The notes beneath the pieces were generated by a model that made no database searches, was not told where the DNA came from, and saw nothing but the letters and a program-made list of their open reading frames with translations. A stretch of DNA of 64,000 nt from Pristionchus mayeri (Eukaryota > Nematoda > Chromadorea > Rhabditida > Neodiplogasteridae): NCBI GenBank assembly GCA_036245805.1, contig BTRK01000004.1, forward strand, positions 26,769,541 through 26,833,540, read 5' to 3'. Shown piece after piece: positions 36,729-48,400 of the stretch. Each line of letters starts with the position of its first letter. The first letter of the stretch is position 1. A program made the position numbers and the translations under genes.

Positions 36729-39700
36729 TCACTTCTTCTTTTCTTCCTCTTGTCGACTCTCACGTCTCTTCCGAGGAGGATCAGTGTGCTCAATTCGATC
36801 CCTTCTCATCCGTCCCTCCCTTCCCCCTTCCCCCTCTCTCACCTTCCTCTCGATCATCTTCGGAGACTCGAACATCGCCGTCAGTTTCTTCACTGGCAAC
36901 TGCTTCTCAGCGTGCATTCCTGCAATGGGAGTGGATGAAGGGAGAGGGAGGGGGGAAGGGGGGGGGACTGACCATCGACGGGATCCCAATGAAGACTCTC
37001 GACAGATCCATCCTCCTCCTCGTCTTCTTCCTGCAATTCCTCTCTCCTTCTCTTCCCTCAATGGTGCAATCCCAGTGTTAGACAACAGAGAAGGGTCTAC
37101 TCTCACTCCATGCTGCTTCTTATTCTGGTGAGTGGATACGAAGGTGTAAGTAGCAGTGGGAATCAACTGAAAAGGGAGAGGAGGTCCATCCAACTGAGTA
37201 TCCACGACCGAGTCCTTCCTCTCAACCTACTCCATTCTCATCCATCATATCTTCCTCCTCGATTATTCCTCCATCTGATCCATTAATTGATTCTCCCTGT
37301 TCATCCTGAATCTGTCGACTGAGTATCGACCACACCATTATAGTTATTCATTCTAGACATCTCTAACGACTCGATATCACTCAGAAATGTAAATATAAAT
37401 ATAATATAAATAGAAGCGTATGTCTCCGCTAGAAAGTCTCACAACATGCACCCTCGACCCTCTCCTCTCGACCTTGGCAAGGAGATCTCCTTCGGATGTC
37501 CTCCTCTTGATCTCTTGTCTCTTCCCGAATGCCTTCTTCAATCTCCTCTTCGCTGAAGCCATCTTAGAGGGAGACTTCCTCTCCTCCTCATACTGCAATG
37601 GAGGGACGTCTCTCCCCCTTCCCCCCTCCCCCTCCCCCCTCTCTCACCCCCAGATCCTCCGATTGCATGGAGATCTCGACGACGACAGTGTTCATAGTCT
37701 GCAGTCTGCAGTTCTTCGTCTCCACTGCTTCCATTTCAGTCTCCGCATCCAGATGCTCCACGAGGTACGATTGCACCTGAAGAGAGGGGAATGGGGGGAT
37801 GGGGGAAGGGGGAGAGGATGGGGAGTAGCGACCTCTTCATCAGCAGTCTGCACTTCATCGGTCTGTTGCTGGTGTTCCTGGAATGAGAGTGTGCGGGAGG
37901 GGGAGGGGGGGGGGTCTATCGTGCACTCTTCTACATACACTACTGGTGACACTGGCAGTGTTCATAGCAGCATCATTAGTCGTCACTCGATCAGTCTGGA
38001 ATCCATTCTCCTCGTGAGTGACGAACTCCGTCTGAGTATCTCTCTCCTCGTGCTGAAACGAAGAAGAAGCATCGCTACTCTATCCACTACTCTTTGCGAC
38101 GAAACTCGAGGAAGGAAGGAAGAGGCATGCAATTTCTCCTTGGCAGGGGATACCTCAGCGAGTCTCTCCTCAGTCTGTATTCCACTCTCCTCCATCTCCT
38201 TCTCCAGAGTCTGTTCCGATTCATCCATTCTGAATTGCCCCTTCCACTCAGTGAAATCGAGAGAACGAACGTGAGAGTTGTCTCCGTCTGAGTGGCTGAG
38301 TTGTGAGTGATCACTTGAGGGATCGAGATCGCCAGAGCTGCCTCTTCCTCCTCAATTGATTCATTCCCCCTCCTCCCCCTCCCCCCCTCCCCCTCTCCCT
38401 CCCCCTTCCCACCTTCAACTGCTGCTTCATCAGCATTCTCTCCAATTCAATGGGGATGGCAGGAGGGCCGTCTTCTGTCAACTTCTCCTCCTCAATGGAC
38501 CATTTGAGAGGTGGAGGGAAAGGAGAGACTCTCGAGCAGGATCAGAAGATTAACTAGGTGAGAGATCCGCCATCACTTCATCTATGCTAGAGACGGATAC
38601 TTAGGGTGCGAATACTAATTGGAAAGGGAGAAGCGATAAGAGGAAATGGAGTGAAGCAGATGAAATCTAGTAAGCGAAAGACACACAATCAACCATTGAA
38701 TCGCGAACCTCCTCCTGCAATTATTAATTCGAAATTTAAGAGAAGAAAAGAAAAATAGGAATTGGAGGGAACCTTGATGTTGAGAATCTTGGGGAGTCCA
38801 GTCTTCTCATCGAGATCAGTGAGAATGGGAGGAATATCCAGACCAGCCTGAGATCAGATATTGATTAGGCACACAATTCGCAACAGATAGATAAACTATA
38901 TTCAGAGAGTGATTGCGGGAAACGGGATATCATTTGGAATGAATCGAAGTGAGATTAGAGAGAGGCTTCTAACTTGTTTAGCTTCGTGTTCCACTTTCTC
39001 CATTGCGTATCTCTTCTTCTCCTTGCTGTAATGGGTCGGTAATCTCTCTCGGAGTAGATCATTCCTCACCTGAGGAGAGGCATGAGGAATTTGGCAGCTC
39101 GATTGCTTCCCCACATCCTCATCATGCCAACGGATGCTCCCGTTGCATCACCACCTCAAGGGAAGAATGGAGAGGGTCTTCCCTCTCCCTCACCTTGAGC
39201 TAGGTTCTCCTGATATTCACGCAGCAATTTCATGATCAGATTGATGTAGAGATCCTCGATGGCCTGCAATCATTCTCTTCAGAGAGGAGGGGGAAGGGGG
39301 AGGGGGGGAAGGGGGAAGGGGGGGGGGAAGGGGGAGGGGGGGGGGAAGGGGGAAAGGGTGGGGGGGAAGGGGGAGGGGGGGAAGACCTGTTGCACGACAG
39401 AGATGGACATGGATACGAGAGAGAGACCGACGATGACGAAGATGAAGCAGAGAACCATGAGACTGAGAGGGATGATCACTCTCCCCCTCTCCTCTCCACT
39501 CACTCTTTCCTCGCCACTGCCACATCTCCCAATCCGATGGTCGAGAGACTGCAATGGAAGGGATTCACTAGTTATCATCACTCTCTCTCTACCTAATGAA
39601 CATGAAGTAGCAACTCTCTCCGTAGCTCCATTCCTCCCAGATCCCGAAGAGAGCAGCACAGAGGAATATCCATCCCACCTGTGATGGAGTGAGAGGGGGG

Positions 39701-42700
39701 AGGGGGAGTGACCTACCGTGATAGAGAGGGCAGTGATCACCCCCATTCGAGGAGCCTTCCCCTCTTCCAATTCATCCACTGAAGGGAGTGATCCTGCAAG
39801 GGGTTCTCCTTCCCTCCCCCCCCCCTCTCTCTCCCTCTCCTACCCAATTCCGACTTGGCGGAGTCTACATCCATCTGCGCTTCAACGTCTTGCATCTGCA
39901 ACAGTCGGAGATGCTACAACAATTCGTCTATACTCATTTTCAAGGATATTTCGATCGTCGCGGGGGGGGGGGGGGAGAGAGAGGAGAGACTCACTGCCAT
40001 TTCATCCTCCTTCACTTCTTTGTTCAGACATCGGAAGAATCTCTTGAGGAGGGCGATCGATCCGAGTACGGTAGTCAATCCCTTCACTATCGAGTTGATG
40101 TGCGCGTAGAGGAACTTCCCTGCGAAGAAGGACACTTCACTACCATCCCCCCTCAGATAGATATGCACGTACTTATCACATTTCTGACCATTAAATCCAT
40201 AAATAGTCATTTTTTCTGTCTAGGTGCGAGATGTGACGACAGATAAGTTGATCAGGATTGGGACAGGGACAGCGATAAATATCTCGCGCAAAAAGTATTT
40301 TCCTTCTCTTAGGCGATACTGCGGTGTGATATGGACAAGCTTATCTTCTTTCCCATCAAGGTGACTGACTCGTTCTCAAACTGCCAATCCATCCTATCGT
40401 CTGGTCAAGCGCATTGTTTACGCCTTGTGTTCCCCCTCCCTCCCCCCCCCCTCTCTCTCTCTCTCTCTGGTGCGTCTCCCCTCCAAACCTTCCTTTCATT
40501 CTCTCCCTTCCTCCCTTCTACCAACTTCCATTACATCCTCGTGTCTCTCTTCTCTCTCTCCTCTATCACGTGATCAATTTACTCTCATTCATTAGTTGAT
40601 CGTCAGTGATTGAGATGATTAGATAAGAGCGATTTCCCGTGCACATTTCGTCCTTCACCCTCCCTGCACGCGACTCTATGTTTGCACACAAAAGCATTCT
40701 CCGTGGATCATTTATGGGTCTCACCAGGAACATAAAATTGAAATAACGTTTCTCAATACTTCAGACAGAAAGGAGCTGTTATCACTTCGTCAAAGAATTT
40801 CGCTTATTTGTCTTTCCATCCAGTTAGAATTTAATTTGAAAATAATTGCATATGATAATAATTACACTGCATGAATTAATACATAAAAAAAGCGTTTTCC
40901 AATTCGAAATAGTTTGGCGTACTGTATGGTCCTTCCGCTATCGATTGAATTAAGAATTTTCGTTGAAGGGATTCGTATTATTTCTCCTATTTTTGCCCCT
41001 ATTCGTTTTCTTAATTCACTTTAGTATGCTTTTAATTTTGTTCTATAGTACCTGAACCTATAAGTCCACCACAACCTAACAATGTGTTGAATATTTGTCG
41101 CTTCCCTCAACTATATCCTTGATGAGTTGCTTCGACTATCTTCTCCCTCTCTTTCCCTCCTCGTTTCGTAACTCACCCGTCTCTTTCTCTTCATTTTCCT
41201 ACGGGATATTTTGTTCGTACATGCCCATATTTGTGAAATATGATGCATAATCTATGTTTTCAGATATTGTTGTGTGTTCAGCATGTCCAAGAAATCCGCG
41301 AAGGGGCCCAATAAAGTCTATCGGCCATACATAAGAGGAAATCCTCGACAGTTCGTTACTCTCTTTCTATCTCTCTCTTTGTATCATTTATTTTTCGATG
41401 TAAAATGGTGATTTGTAGACCTTCTCTGGCCCAGAGTGGAGCAGTGGATGCTCAGCCACTCGGGGGACAGTTTCGAAAGTGACGAAACAACGAATGTCAT
41501 TCTCCCGTGCTCGCCCCTCCGAATCCCTAGATTCCATTTCTGATGATGAGTATGCGCGAGCTGATCCGAAAATCGTCCGCTCTCACATCAAACCGAGTAT
41601 GTTTAAGCAGCATTTGTCTGTACTTTCTCGCTTCAATTGTATCTATTTATAAAGTTCTTAATATAATTAATATAAATGTTCTATTCCAGACAGAAACTAT
41701 GATCCATACGCGGATATTCGTTCTCCGAGAATTCCACATATGCCTCACGATCCCTCTAAGCCAGCAGTGATGAAACACGCCGATCTTCCCTCCGTTCCAG
41801 TCTCGGTATTTTATTTTTTACTCATCTTTAATTCACCTATTTTTTTAAAAAACAATGGGACAATAGTGCTCTATGTATGCATGGGAAGATCTGACTATCA
41901 ACCCACTTAATTTGATCATTGCAGAATCGCCCTAAACAGGGAGCCGGGAGTAGACGTTCAGTGGATTCCCATTCTCGTTCTTACTCCGTTCTCTCGACTG
42001 ATTCATCCTCTTCCGACTTATATTCCCCGAGTATCAAGGTAGGCCATAGGAAAAGCACTAGTACACGTCAGCTTGCCCCCTCCCCTCCCTCTCTTTCCTT
42101 TGGAAGAGAATGAGGGCGAGAGAAGGCGGGATCGAAAGAATCTAGCTAAATTTACTGACTCACAGAAGGAACACTTTACGTTGATAGGTATTCACAAATT
42201 CAAATAAGTAGAGTTTCGAGGAGTGCGAAATCTCAGATGCCCAGTCGTTCAATTCCAACGAATCAGGAGCTGAAAGAAGATCCGGAGGAACTATCTCGGA
42301 GAAATGAGAGCAACTTATTCGTGTGTTGTTAAATATAATTTCCTAGGGATTCGATCAGTTGATGGTGTTCACATCTGATCTCCTCAATTCAATTTTCTAG
42401 ACTCGCAAGCGGATAATCAAGAATGAGAATGCAGAAGAGATAAAGAAGGAGATGGGAGTGGAAGTAGACGTGCGAACTTCAGTTTGTCTTTTTTTGGAAC
42501 TTCATTTCTGTTTTCGGAAAATCACATTTCAATGTATAATCGAGAAAAAAAATGAAGATCATCCAAATGTTGAAAGAATAGAATCCTTTTTAGGGATCTC
42601 GAATGGCGCGAATCGCAGTGAAGAAGGAGAGAGAAAGCGAGGAGAGAGAAGACAGATATGATGTGAGTCCCATTTCAATTATGATACATTGTCAAATTAC

Positions 42701-44805
42701 CTAGCTAGATATTATATATCTTGCTAAATAAATAATGTGGATAAACATTTGAGACTGGACTGAAAGTGAAGAAAGCGCGTCCATCGGAGGAACTAAGCAG
42801 ACTGAGGAAGGAAGTGGTTGTGAAGACTGAGATCAAGCAGGAAATAATCACTATCGATTAGATGGCTGACAACACTAAAACACCACAATGACAATTCTGA
42901 AACGCAAGTTCATATTCCTCATATAGCATACTTTTGGACTCAAACGTGTCTTGAAATAACTCACATTATTAATTGCATTCGAATTACTCCGATTATTACA
43001 CTACCCAAGACTGGTGCCAAATTGACTCTCAAATCATGACCTACATTTACTTTAATACAAATCTCATGAACACTTTGCCACTCTTGGATATTTACTGCGA
43101 ATCTCATTGTTACTCATCCATTTGATTAACTACCAAATCCGGCTGATGTATTAATATTTCTTGTTCACCTTTGTATTTTTCTATCAATATGGAACAAATG
43201 AAGCCTTTAAGTATTTCATGTGAGCATATGACTCAACGAGGAAGGGAACTCACCCAGGTCATTGAGAGTGATGAGCATGATGGGGATTCCGACACAGGAG
43301 TAGATGACTGTGAATATCCGTCCCGCCGTAGTCTCGCATGCCATGTCTCCGTAGCCTGAAGGGGAAGGGTCGAAGATGGACTATCAGTGCAAAGGGAATC
43401 ATAGTGAATTATCTGATGACTGCCTTATACTGTAGATAAATGGAAGTTACCAATTGTAGTGAAGAGAGTGCCTGCGAAATACATGGAAGAGGCGAGAGAC
43501 CATTTCTGATCCGACTGCAATTCCTCCCCTTCGACCTTTCAACTTATTGCGACCACTAGAAGACATTTTGAATTAGGGTCAGATTTTCTATAATACTGTA
43601 GTGGAATAATATAGTGTATCTGGGATAGCAGAGTGTGATTACATTGAGTGGCAGTAGTCCAGTTTCCTTCTCGTAGTGGTCGAGGGCATCACTCAAGTAC
43701 TTCCTCCTCGCAGATCTTCGACGGGCCGATCGATCCTCCACGATCTCCTCCAATCTAAGAAGAGATGAGAGGGACCGAGAAGTGATTAGATCCAAGTGCA
43801 TTCACTACAACTCAGTATTCATTCCTATCCATTTTAAGCTAGTAAAATGAAAATTGAGTGTTATTTTTAAAATTATCATTTCTGAATGGGTTATGCTTAT
43901 TCTCATATTTTGTTGTGATAACTCCCACGCGGGACGCCCTCTCTCTCCCTCTTTCTTCGTCTCCAGCCCTCTCCTCTTCTATTCTCTTCTTTCTCTCTTA
44001 ACTCGATCGACTTGGGTAGAAAACATGTGTTGAAATGGCGGGATGGGAAAGGTGCTCAGGGGGTCTCTCCCTTCTCTCCCCTTCCCCTGACTGGGATGAG
44101 TGACTCCCTCCCTCTCATTCTACACCCAGTCACTCCTTTCAAAAACAGACGGGAGATGACTGATGCAAGGAAGTGATCGATTGGAGTGAGGGGGGAGGGG
44201 GGGGAGGGGGGAGTTCAGCTGATGAGAATGAAGCCACACCTCTTTAATAATATCTTTCTCTCGTCTGCATGAGGATGATTCTTCAAATCTGCGTCTGCAT
44301 CTGCAATCCCCTCATCTCTTTAGACTGGCAGAGAGAGGAAGAGTGACCTACCATCGCCTCCTTCCAACCAGAGGAAGAGAACGGCGCCAATGAACATGTA
44401 GATGAGAATGACCAAGAGAGGAATCAGATGATTCAATTGCAATCGCTTGTACAACGATCCCAATTTCTCACTGCAGTGATAAGTTGAAGAGGGAAGATGC
44501 ATGTAACCCATCAAGATGGTGCTCTTTAACTCGCCTCCAAGTGGGTTGGGATTGCTGCAGTGGCTGAACTGCAACCCCGTTTCCACTGCCTACTTCATCA
44601 TCTGCCAATGCATCGTCCTGAGATCCCCGAGAGGGAAGAGTCAACTGGAAGGAAGAGAGGGTACAACCCTTCCGAGGTAGTCATCCAAAGGGGCCAATGA
44701 GAAGGGGATCAATTACAATGGACTGTCTCCTGGATGGTTGTACACTGGCAGCTCCTGCATGGGCAGTTCGTAGATGGTCGCCTGCTGGTCTTCTGTGAAG
44801 GCCAT
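36729..44805 (-). CDS. Two-pore-domain (TWK) potassium channel with long TQT-rich tail
   Basis: Complete K2P leak channel. Start at 44805 (MAFTEDQQATIYELPMQEL). M1 is HLIPLLVILIYMFIGAVLFL (about 44430) and first pore FAGTLFTTI-GYGD spans the 43453/43355 splice. M2 FTVIYSCVGIPIMLITLNDL ends at 43254. After a 3.1-kb intron exon 39995-40119 continues in phase with GKFLYAHINSIVKGLTT. M3 is GVITALSITVGWIFLCAALF (about 39740-39640), second pore FISLSTIGLGDVAV (about 39540), M4 IIPLSLMVLCFIFVIVGLSL (about 39460). The cytosolic tail runs from about 39260 to 36729 with RNDLLRERLPTHYSKEKKRY, GLDIPPILTDLDEKTGLPK, a stretch with many QT motifs (SATQTE, DTQTEF, GIQTEE, FQTDR), and a basic end. Both filters are intact. 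An opposite-strand gene lies in the 40120-43253 intron. Confidence 0.92.
39286..39385 (+). repeat. Purine (G4-9 A2) tract in K2P intron
   Basis: About 100 nt of gggggaaggggg-type repeats with multiple G-runs, in a short intron between the M4-end exon and the next. It has G-quadruplex potential on the plus strand, which is the non-template... of the opposite-strand gene read as C-rich RNA. Confidence 0.8.
41283..42861 (+). CDS. Unrecognised Ser/Arg-rich protein nested in K2P intron
   Basis: The reading starts at 41283 (MSKKSAKGPNKVYRPYIRG). Exons encode KQRMSFSRARPSESLDSISD (about 41490), DPYADIRSPRIPHMPHDP (about 41710), SRRSVDSHSRSYSVLSTDSS (about 41950), QMPSRSIPTNQELKEDPEEL (about 42240) and RIIKNENAEEIKKEMGVEVD (about 42410). 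The last exon is ARPSEELSRLRKEVVVKTEI-KQEIITID, ending at 42861. VKTE and IKQE fit sumoylation sites. RSYS and SRSI repeats and basic runs suggest a nuclear phosphoprotein. I do not recognise a domain. It lies wholly in one intron of the channel gene on the opposite strand; joining of its exons is approximate. Confidence 0.6.
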
Positions 44806-45446
44806 AGGTCAGGGATTACGCCTTTCAATCGATACAGCACTGCACTACTCTATGCAATATAAATAATAATTTTAAAATGCTGGAAAATAAATATCCTAGG
44901 AATAGCAGAAATTTTTATATGTCTACTATTTTAGAGTTGTCTTAAAGCTTCGATTCCAGGATGTCGCCTCTTCATTTTACATGCTCTCTAGTCTCTCACT
45001 GAGTACTGTATGTATTTCATCCCAACTCCCAAGTTGGAATCAACTACAATATTCAGTGAGAGGAAACGTGAATAGAAGTGAGAATCCCAAGTTCGAATCA
45101 ATCTTGAAAGACTTCGAAATGTGCACCAACAGCATTACTTAAAGTGAAGTCAAAGTAGACCTTGTGGGGGAAGCGTTGCCTCCGAGATTGTGACCCCTCA
45201 AAAGGATCGGCATCTCGAGTAGAAGGGTCGAAGAGGACTGAAACAATGATGGCTCTTCTCTTCCCGCGACTCGACAACGGAAGAACATCCGAGGTCAACT
45301 TTTACAGACAAACAATATACTCCATCATGATCAATTTGATAAATTCAGACGCGAAATTTTTTACATCGTTTATCAATCTCGATCAAATGAAAATCAACAA
45401 ATAATAAGGTAATACAACTATAAAATATGGATAACTTTAATGGTTA

Positions 45447-48400
45447 TCAACGAGAAAGAGCGGCTTCGATTTCTTCATTGGAGGGAATATCTTTGAGAGC
45501 GGGACCTGGGAAAGAGACTCGGGTTAGAGATACAGAGTGATCATCAGTCCTCCTCTTCCTTCTCTCTCTCTCTCACTTTCACCCACTCTCTCTTTACACT
45601 TCACTCATCTACCTCTACTCAATTTTCACTTCATGACAAAAGTGAGGCAGATGCAACCGATTCTTGTCTGTTTACTAGTCGCTCCAATCAAATCCCCTCC
45701 CCATCCACTCATTGCACTTCTCAATATTCTGTGCCTTCTCTCCTTTTCTTTATTCCCTATCACACAATCACTCACCGACTATCATTGTGGCCAGCTTGCA
45801 ATTGAGCAGTCTCTTCTGACACACCTCCCGCAGCGAATCTACGGTAATAGCCTGCAATTAATCAATATTTTGACTACCTTAATGATCATTCATTTGTTTT
45901 TAAAGTATCCGTGTGACGGGTTTCAGACGTGATGGGATCGTTCACATGGGGAGTCAATTGGAAGGAGGGGGGGGGGGGGGGGGGAGAGGATGGGGGAAGA
46001 CATTTGGAATACTCGTAAATCTACGCTCTAGGTGTCTCGACAACAGGCACGTGAAAATTGAAAAACGTGTCCGATTGAAGATTAATATTTCAGTACCTCA
46101 GATCGAAATAGCCCTGATCGATCAAGGTTCCCACGTCTGAACAAATATAACACCCTAAAATCGAACTTACATTTACGGTATTAGTATGCCGTGCATGGTA
46201 TTTTCAAAATTCTGTTTTATTTTGGTAATTTATTTTTTTGGTAAAAATCAGGTTTGTAGAATAAAGACAATGAGAATAAACCAGGATCATGAAGAGTGAA
46301 ATTGGACTGGAGTAAAAATTGAATACTAGTATTTTAATATGGTGAAAAAGAGCACCGAGTAGTCGGTTGTGTATGATTGAACGGACCTCCACTCGTGCCT
46401 TCAGCTCTTCCATGGGTATTCTCCTTCCGTAGAATATGAGTTGTCTTCCGATATCCTCAGTGACTGGAGTCGATCCATCGAGCATCAACATCAAATTGGT
46501 AAGCAGAGATCTCTTCCCCTTCTCCACTGTCTCCGCGTCTACATCTGCAGTACAACTACCTTCATTATGACCCAATCGGGCACCGTATCCCTTACCGTAT
46601 GCCATCCATCTCCATCCTTCTACAACAGCATTCATGAGAGGTCGCAGAGCTTTAGGCTCAGTCTGGTAGTAGATCCCGTTGAGACCCGTATCCTGCAAAG
46701 AAAAGATGAGTAGGATGATCTGTTATTATCGGATTATGTTCATTGAATAAATATGCGATTCTCAAGAGATCGTGAGAGATGAAAACACTTGTCTCTTCGT
46801 TGTCTCAACGACGACACTTGCTTTCTCCTCTTCTCACTTCATCACTCAATCGCCCTCCAGCCTACCCTGATACCCTCTCTCATTCGATAGATTCAGACTT
46901 CACTGGAACAAGAGAGGGAGAGAGAGTATCTTAATGGAGGAGAGTGATCAAACAGCTGTCGAGAGAGTGCAGTTCTTCTTCTCCTATCACACCCTCCCTA
47001 CTCACGTACTCTCTCTCTCTCCCAGTGGATGTCCCATGCTGCTACTATCTACATCTCAATCTCATGTTACGGGAGGAAGAAGGAGACGGAGGGGGGAGGG
47101 GGGGGGGAGCTGGCAATCGTTTAATCTTAGTCACCTATTTGTGAAATGGAACAGCGTGGAATCATCAACTGACGTCAACAAATGAAGGGAGGGATGAGAG
47201 GGTGATTAGAAGTGAGAAGTGAGTAAATAATAGTATGGAAGGGGAGAACCAGCTGATGACTTGATCGATATACTTGCCTTGTAGCAGGTGTTGAATGACT
47301 GGAACGAGAAGACTCCCTCGATGCTGGCCACCTTCAACTGCATCTCAGAGGGCGCATTCAGTCCCAGTCCACGAGATCGATCGAATTCACCCAGGATCTG
47401 CAACCAACCCTTCTATTCTCTCCTCTTCCCAACTCCCTCCATCTAATAGGTATTATTAAAGGATAAAGAGTTGAATGGAATGTAACTTACAGTGTTGGTC
47501 ACCATCATGGCCAGATTGTCCTCGTGTGTCCAACTGACTCCTTCTACACAAATCGCCCCCGATACTCGCTCCATTCTCTCCTCCACCAACATTTTCTAAA
47601 AGAAACAATCGCGTGAGTTAATAGTCCTTCACGAGTCTCTTACTCCTCCTTCTCTTCCCTCACCTCGCAAGGCACATACTTCCCCTTGATGACATACTCC
47701 TCTCCACTGCTGGAAGGGGGTTGTCCGAAGTACTTGGATGCCAATTCGACCACTTGCGAGTGATCCACTCCTCCCGAGGCAGCGATCACCATTCGATTGC
47801 CCTCAAATTAACCCCTATCCCGTACTGCTCTTATCCCTAAAAGTGATAATAAGTGAAAAAATAAATAATGCAAAAATGTAAGTGGAGTGATGATCAGCCA
47901 ACCTTGTAATGAGTCTTGATGTAATCAGCCAAATCGTCGCGTGTGATCGATCTACAATTAGAAAATGATTGTATCATACGAGGCGAGTGCTGATAAAGAT
48001 AATATAAGAGTGACTATCTGAGAGAACTGAGCATAGGCCGTACAGTGAAAAATAGTGTTTATTTTAAGATGCCCCCAGGGGTAACTTTTCACGTAGAGTT
48101 CGAAAATCGATCTTAGAAAGCCGTATCTCTGACCCCTCATTTCGTGTATCGCACTGCACCTGGGTGGTCGGTTTTTGTATATTTTAAACGGCTCATCCAA
48201 ACCCCATACATATATAGTAATTCTGAAAGGTCTCGACGAGATAAGCATTTTTACTGTTGGGAGTGAAAGGCTAGCTCTTCTTTGAAAAAAGTTGTGGCCG
48301 TTTGAAATCAAAAATTTGTCTAAAAATTACCGTCCTGAAAAATATTTTGTGGGCTGTAGTTTTTTAATTAGGCGCATTAAAATCGCCATGAAAAAGTACC

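Noticed and set aside
39259..39779. Long frames of Gly/Lys or Pro/Leu repeats on both strands
   Set aside because: Produced by the G-rich purine tract in a K2P intron; the true exons there use other frames.
43252..44805. Truncated one-pore potassium channel pseudogene
   Set aside because: The missing half was found in phase on the same strand at 36729-40119 across a large intron.
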